Source: a virus
Virus record (IMG/VR): IMGVR_UViG_3300030685_000066
Span: 1-31,926 of that record
Direction: 5' to 3' (one strand)
Length of the DNA: 31,926 nucleotides
The position numbers were made by a program, and so were the translations under genes. Position 1 is the stretch's first letter; each line of letters starts with the position of its first letter. The notes below the pieces were generated by a model. It had not been told where the DNA came from. It ran no database searches and was given only the letters and a program-made list of their open reading frames with translations. Positions 30,618 through 31,926 of this stretch are shown piece by piece.

Positions 30618-30649
30618 TCTATTAAAGTAAAAATATAAAATATTAAACA

Positions 30650-30681
30650 TTTGATAACGGTTTTATTTATGTGTATTGTGT
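30650..30681 (+). promoter_or_regulatory. Possible promoter for the small RNA before tmRNA
   Basis: TTTG, 20 nt, TATTGTGT keeps the exact spacing of the other promoters here but matches the -7 box (TANNTTTG) only partly. Confidence 0.45.
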
Positions 30682-30689
30682 ATTATAAG

Positions 30690-30800
30690 TATTAAATTTC
30701 TTATTAAAATAGAAAATTTAACACTGAAAATTAGCAGACTGTGAAGTTAGTTAATTTATTAAGGGTATAACATAGGTAACTATGTTATACTCTTATTTTT
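30690..30800 (+). ncRNA. Probable small RNA between promoter and terminator
   Basis: There is no ORF in these ~110 nt. A hairpin AAATTTCT/AGAAAATTT (one bulge) near 30691-30720 and a strong 3' terminator define a likely short transcript. It lies just upstream of tmRNA and could also be the 5' part of the tmRNA precursor. Confidence 0.4.
30761..30800 (+). terminator. Strong hairpin with T tract directly before tmRNA
   Basis: A 15-bp stem (one G-U) closes on a GTAA loop: AAGGGTATAACATAG pairs with CTATGTTATACTCTT. ATTTTT follows. It leaves only 12 nt before the tmRNA 5' end. Confidence 0.82.
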
Positions 30801-30812
30801 AAATAAAAAACT

Positions 30813-31223
30813 GGGGCTAGTTGGTTTAGACTATCTCAAGAAAAGTAGTAATTTATGCATGGAGGAGTCCTTTAAATACTCAAAGAAGAATAACAGGCAA
30901 AACTATTGTTTTTGTTCCTGCTGCAAAGCTTGCTTTAGTAGCGTAAGAGAACTGGGGTGACAACAACCTTATCAAATAAAGTTGTAAAAAGTTTAAACTT
31001 TCTTAAAAAGTCTTGAGATATATTGCCTCCTTACTGAGGAATATTAAGTATTGCAATCTCATTGCATGGTGGTGTCTGTTTGTGTCCCAAACAGTCCTAG
31101 AGTTTTCAATATTTCACTCTATTACTAGAAATAGCTGAAAAAGTACAGTAAATACTAAGCATATATAAGATTATTAGTAAGTATTAAGATAACACGAGGG
31201 TTCGACTCCCTCTAGCTCCACCA
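30813..31223 (+). ncRNA. ssrA: tmRNA (transfer-messenger RNA)
   Basis: This 411-nt RNA would rescue ribosomes stalled on broken mRNA and tag the product for proteolysis. The tRNA-like ends are clear. The acceptor GGGGCTA (30813-30819) pairs with TAGCTCC (31213-31219), including the G3-U70 wobble read by alanyl-tRNA synthetase. The discriminator is A, CCA is encoded (31221-31223), and the T arm is GAGGG-TTCGACT-CCCTC (31196-31212). TATCT/AGATA (30832-30836 with 31187-31191) starts helix 2. The tag frame begins at GGC 30896 and encodes GKTIVFVPAAKLALVA, then TAA (30944-30946). It starts with Gly, as I recall for Bacteroidetes tags (GETNYALAA-like). Several hairpins follow in the pseudoknot region. 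Permuted or split forms are excluded because the ends are in normal order. Confidence 0.95.
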
Positions 31224-31294
31224 AAGTGTTGATAATCAATACATTAATCAATACATTAATCAATTATTTTAATAACTTAAAAACAAATCACATT

Positions 31295-31495
31295 ATGGCA
31301 GGCAAAAAATTAAACAAAGTATTAGGATTTGTCTATATCTTATTAGCAACTATTGGATTTATAACTATCTGTATGCATGTACAAATTGATTTAATATCTA
31401 GTACTAAATATAACTTTATAGGTAAATGGTTTTTAATTATTTGTATAATGTTTACTCAAGGGTTTATTATTTATCATAATAGTAAAAAATTATGA
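31295..31495 (+). CDS. Small two-helix membrane protein
   Basis: I start at MAGKKLNKVLGFV (31295). The frame is open 23 codons further up, but that part reads through the tmRNA end and a tandem AATCAATACATT repeat. The 66-residue product has two transmembrane helices (~8-27 and ~42-60). Its stop overlaps the next ATG (ATGA). Function unknown. Confidence 0.65.
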   Translation: MAGKKLNKVLGFVYILLATIGFITICMHVQIDLISSTKYNFIGKWFLIICIMFTQGFIIYHNSKKL

Positions 31496-31737
31496 GAAAA
31501 AGATTTAATGATAAAGAGTATGATTTAGTATTTAGTACTCAAGAGAGAAAAGGTCTTTTACTCATGGCTATAAGAAGATTAGATGTAGCTTATACAGCAA
31601 AGAGAAGGAAAAGATTCATAAACAAAGATTTAATTAGAAGAAACACTTTAAGTACAGATTTACAAAAATTTGACTTAGGTATTACTATGTTAATGAAAGG
31701 TTTTAAAAAGAAACAGAGAGAGAGAGAAAGAATTTAG
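31492..31737 (+). CDS. Small strongly basic protein
   Basis: The 81-residue protein is rich in Arg/Lys (AKRRKRFINKDLIRRN, FKKKQRERERI) and mostly helical. It is coupled to the membrane gene before it. Nucleic-acid binding is plausible from charge. No family recognised. Confidence 0.6.
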   Translation: MRKRFNDKEYDLVFSTQERKGLLLMAIRRLDVAYTAKRRKRFINKDLIRRNTLSTDLQKFDLGITMLMKGFKKKQRERERI

Positions 31738-31757
31738 TATTAATTAAATAATAAAGT

Positions 31758-31926
31758 ATGAGAGAGAAAGTAGTAATTATTATGTTAGTGGTGTTAAATA
31801 TTATATCTTCTTGTAGTCCTAGAGTTGTTAGAACTGAGTATATAGATAGTAGACCTCATATAGGCATTTTATTGCCTGAGATAAGACCTAACTTCTTAAA
31901 TTCAGATTCTATAAGTATTGTAGAAC
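31758..31926 (+). CDS. Lipoprotein, cut by window edge
   Basis: The frame begins at the ATG at 31758 and runs off the right end (56 codons visible). A signal peptide with lipobox (NIISSC) gives a membrane lipoprotein, and the mature part starts SPRVVRTEYIDSRPH. It is unrelated in sequence to the lipoprotein at 18288 apart from the lipobox. Function unknown. Confidence 0.7.
   Translation, partial: MREKVVIIMLVVLNIISSCSPRVVRTEYIDSRPHIGILLPEIRPNFLNSDSISIVE

Noticed and set aside
1-31926. Alternative genetic code (amber or opal read-through), as in some crAss-like phages
   Set aside because: Frames are long and end cleanly under the standard code. TAA, TAG and TGA all serve as stops, and no suppressor tRNA (CTA or TCA anticodon) was found.
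1-31926. CRISPR arrays, insertion sequences or integrase sites
   Set aside because: There are no regularly spaced repeats, no transposase or integrase gene and no tRNA-fragment duplication of att type.

Overview
The window is a stretch of a strongly A+T-rich tailed bacteriophage genome, most likely a crAss-like phage (Crassvirales) of a Bacteroidetes host. This rests on the adjacent large terminase and ~800-residue portal genes of crAss type, a collagen-like tail fibre, SD-less starts in A/T-rich leaders (endings such as ...acacaATG, ...cattATG), and a repeated TTTG-N20-TANNTTTG promoter, which is the known Bacteroidetes vegetative promoter form. Family assignments come from reading the sequence and from memory; no search was run. 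The standard genetic code fits throughout.

Layout. (1) Positions 1-12605, minus strand: virion and packaging genes. In transcription order these run from small conserved proteins (zinc ribbon, coiled coil, helical DNA-binding-like, GroES-like) through terminase, portal and two membrane-anchored spanin-like proteins to a tail Ig/BppU-like protein and a 901-residue receptor-binding fibre. (2) 12605-16201, minus strand: eleven tRNA genes (fMet, Thr, Leu, Phe, His, Met, Asn, Ala, Pro, Arg, Gln) interleaved with small genes. A tRNA-sized RNA that is not a tRNA fills one slot of the array. (3) 16201-17530: a mostly non-coding divergence zone. It has three minus-strand promoters, a structured RNA with GNRA-loop hairpins, tiny ORFs and a duplicated 19-bp motif. 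(4) 17530-25074, plus strand: small early-type genes, a ~500-nt structured RNA, a second tRNA-Arg, and a run of small membrane proteins around an SPFH lipoprotein. (5) 25099-28961, plus strand: a nicotinamidase followed by three tightly coupled genes for a vWA (MIDAS) protein, a PP2C phosphatase and a protein kinase with a beta-propeller-like tail, which matches a TerY-P-type triad. (6) 28962-31926: an HNH endonuclease gene abutting the kinase gene tail to tail, a broken gene between two structured RNAs, a probable small RNA, and a tmRNA (ssrA) gene followed by small membrane, basic and lipoprotein genes.

How it fits together. The left arm looks like the late (virion) programme, driven by host-type promoters. 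The right arm looks like the host-takeover programme. The tRNAs (including an initiator), the tmRNA and the NAD-related enzyme suggest a phage that supports its own translation and cofactor supply in a stressed or defended cell. The vWA-phosphatase-kinase triad, beside SPFH and small membrane proteins, is the best candidate for a little-described phage signalling system. The tmRNA is the most secure unusual feature.
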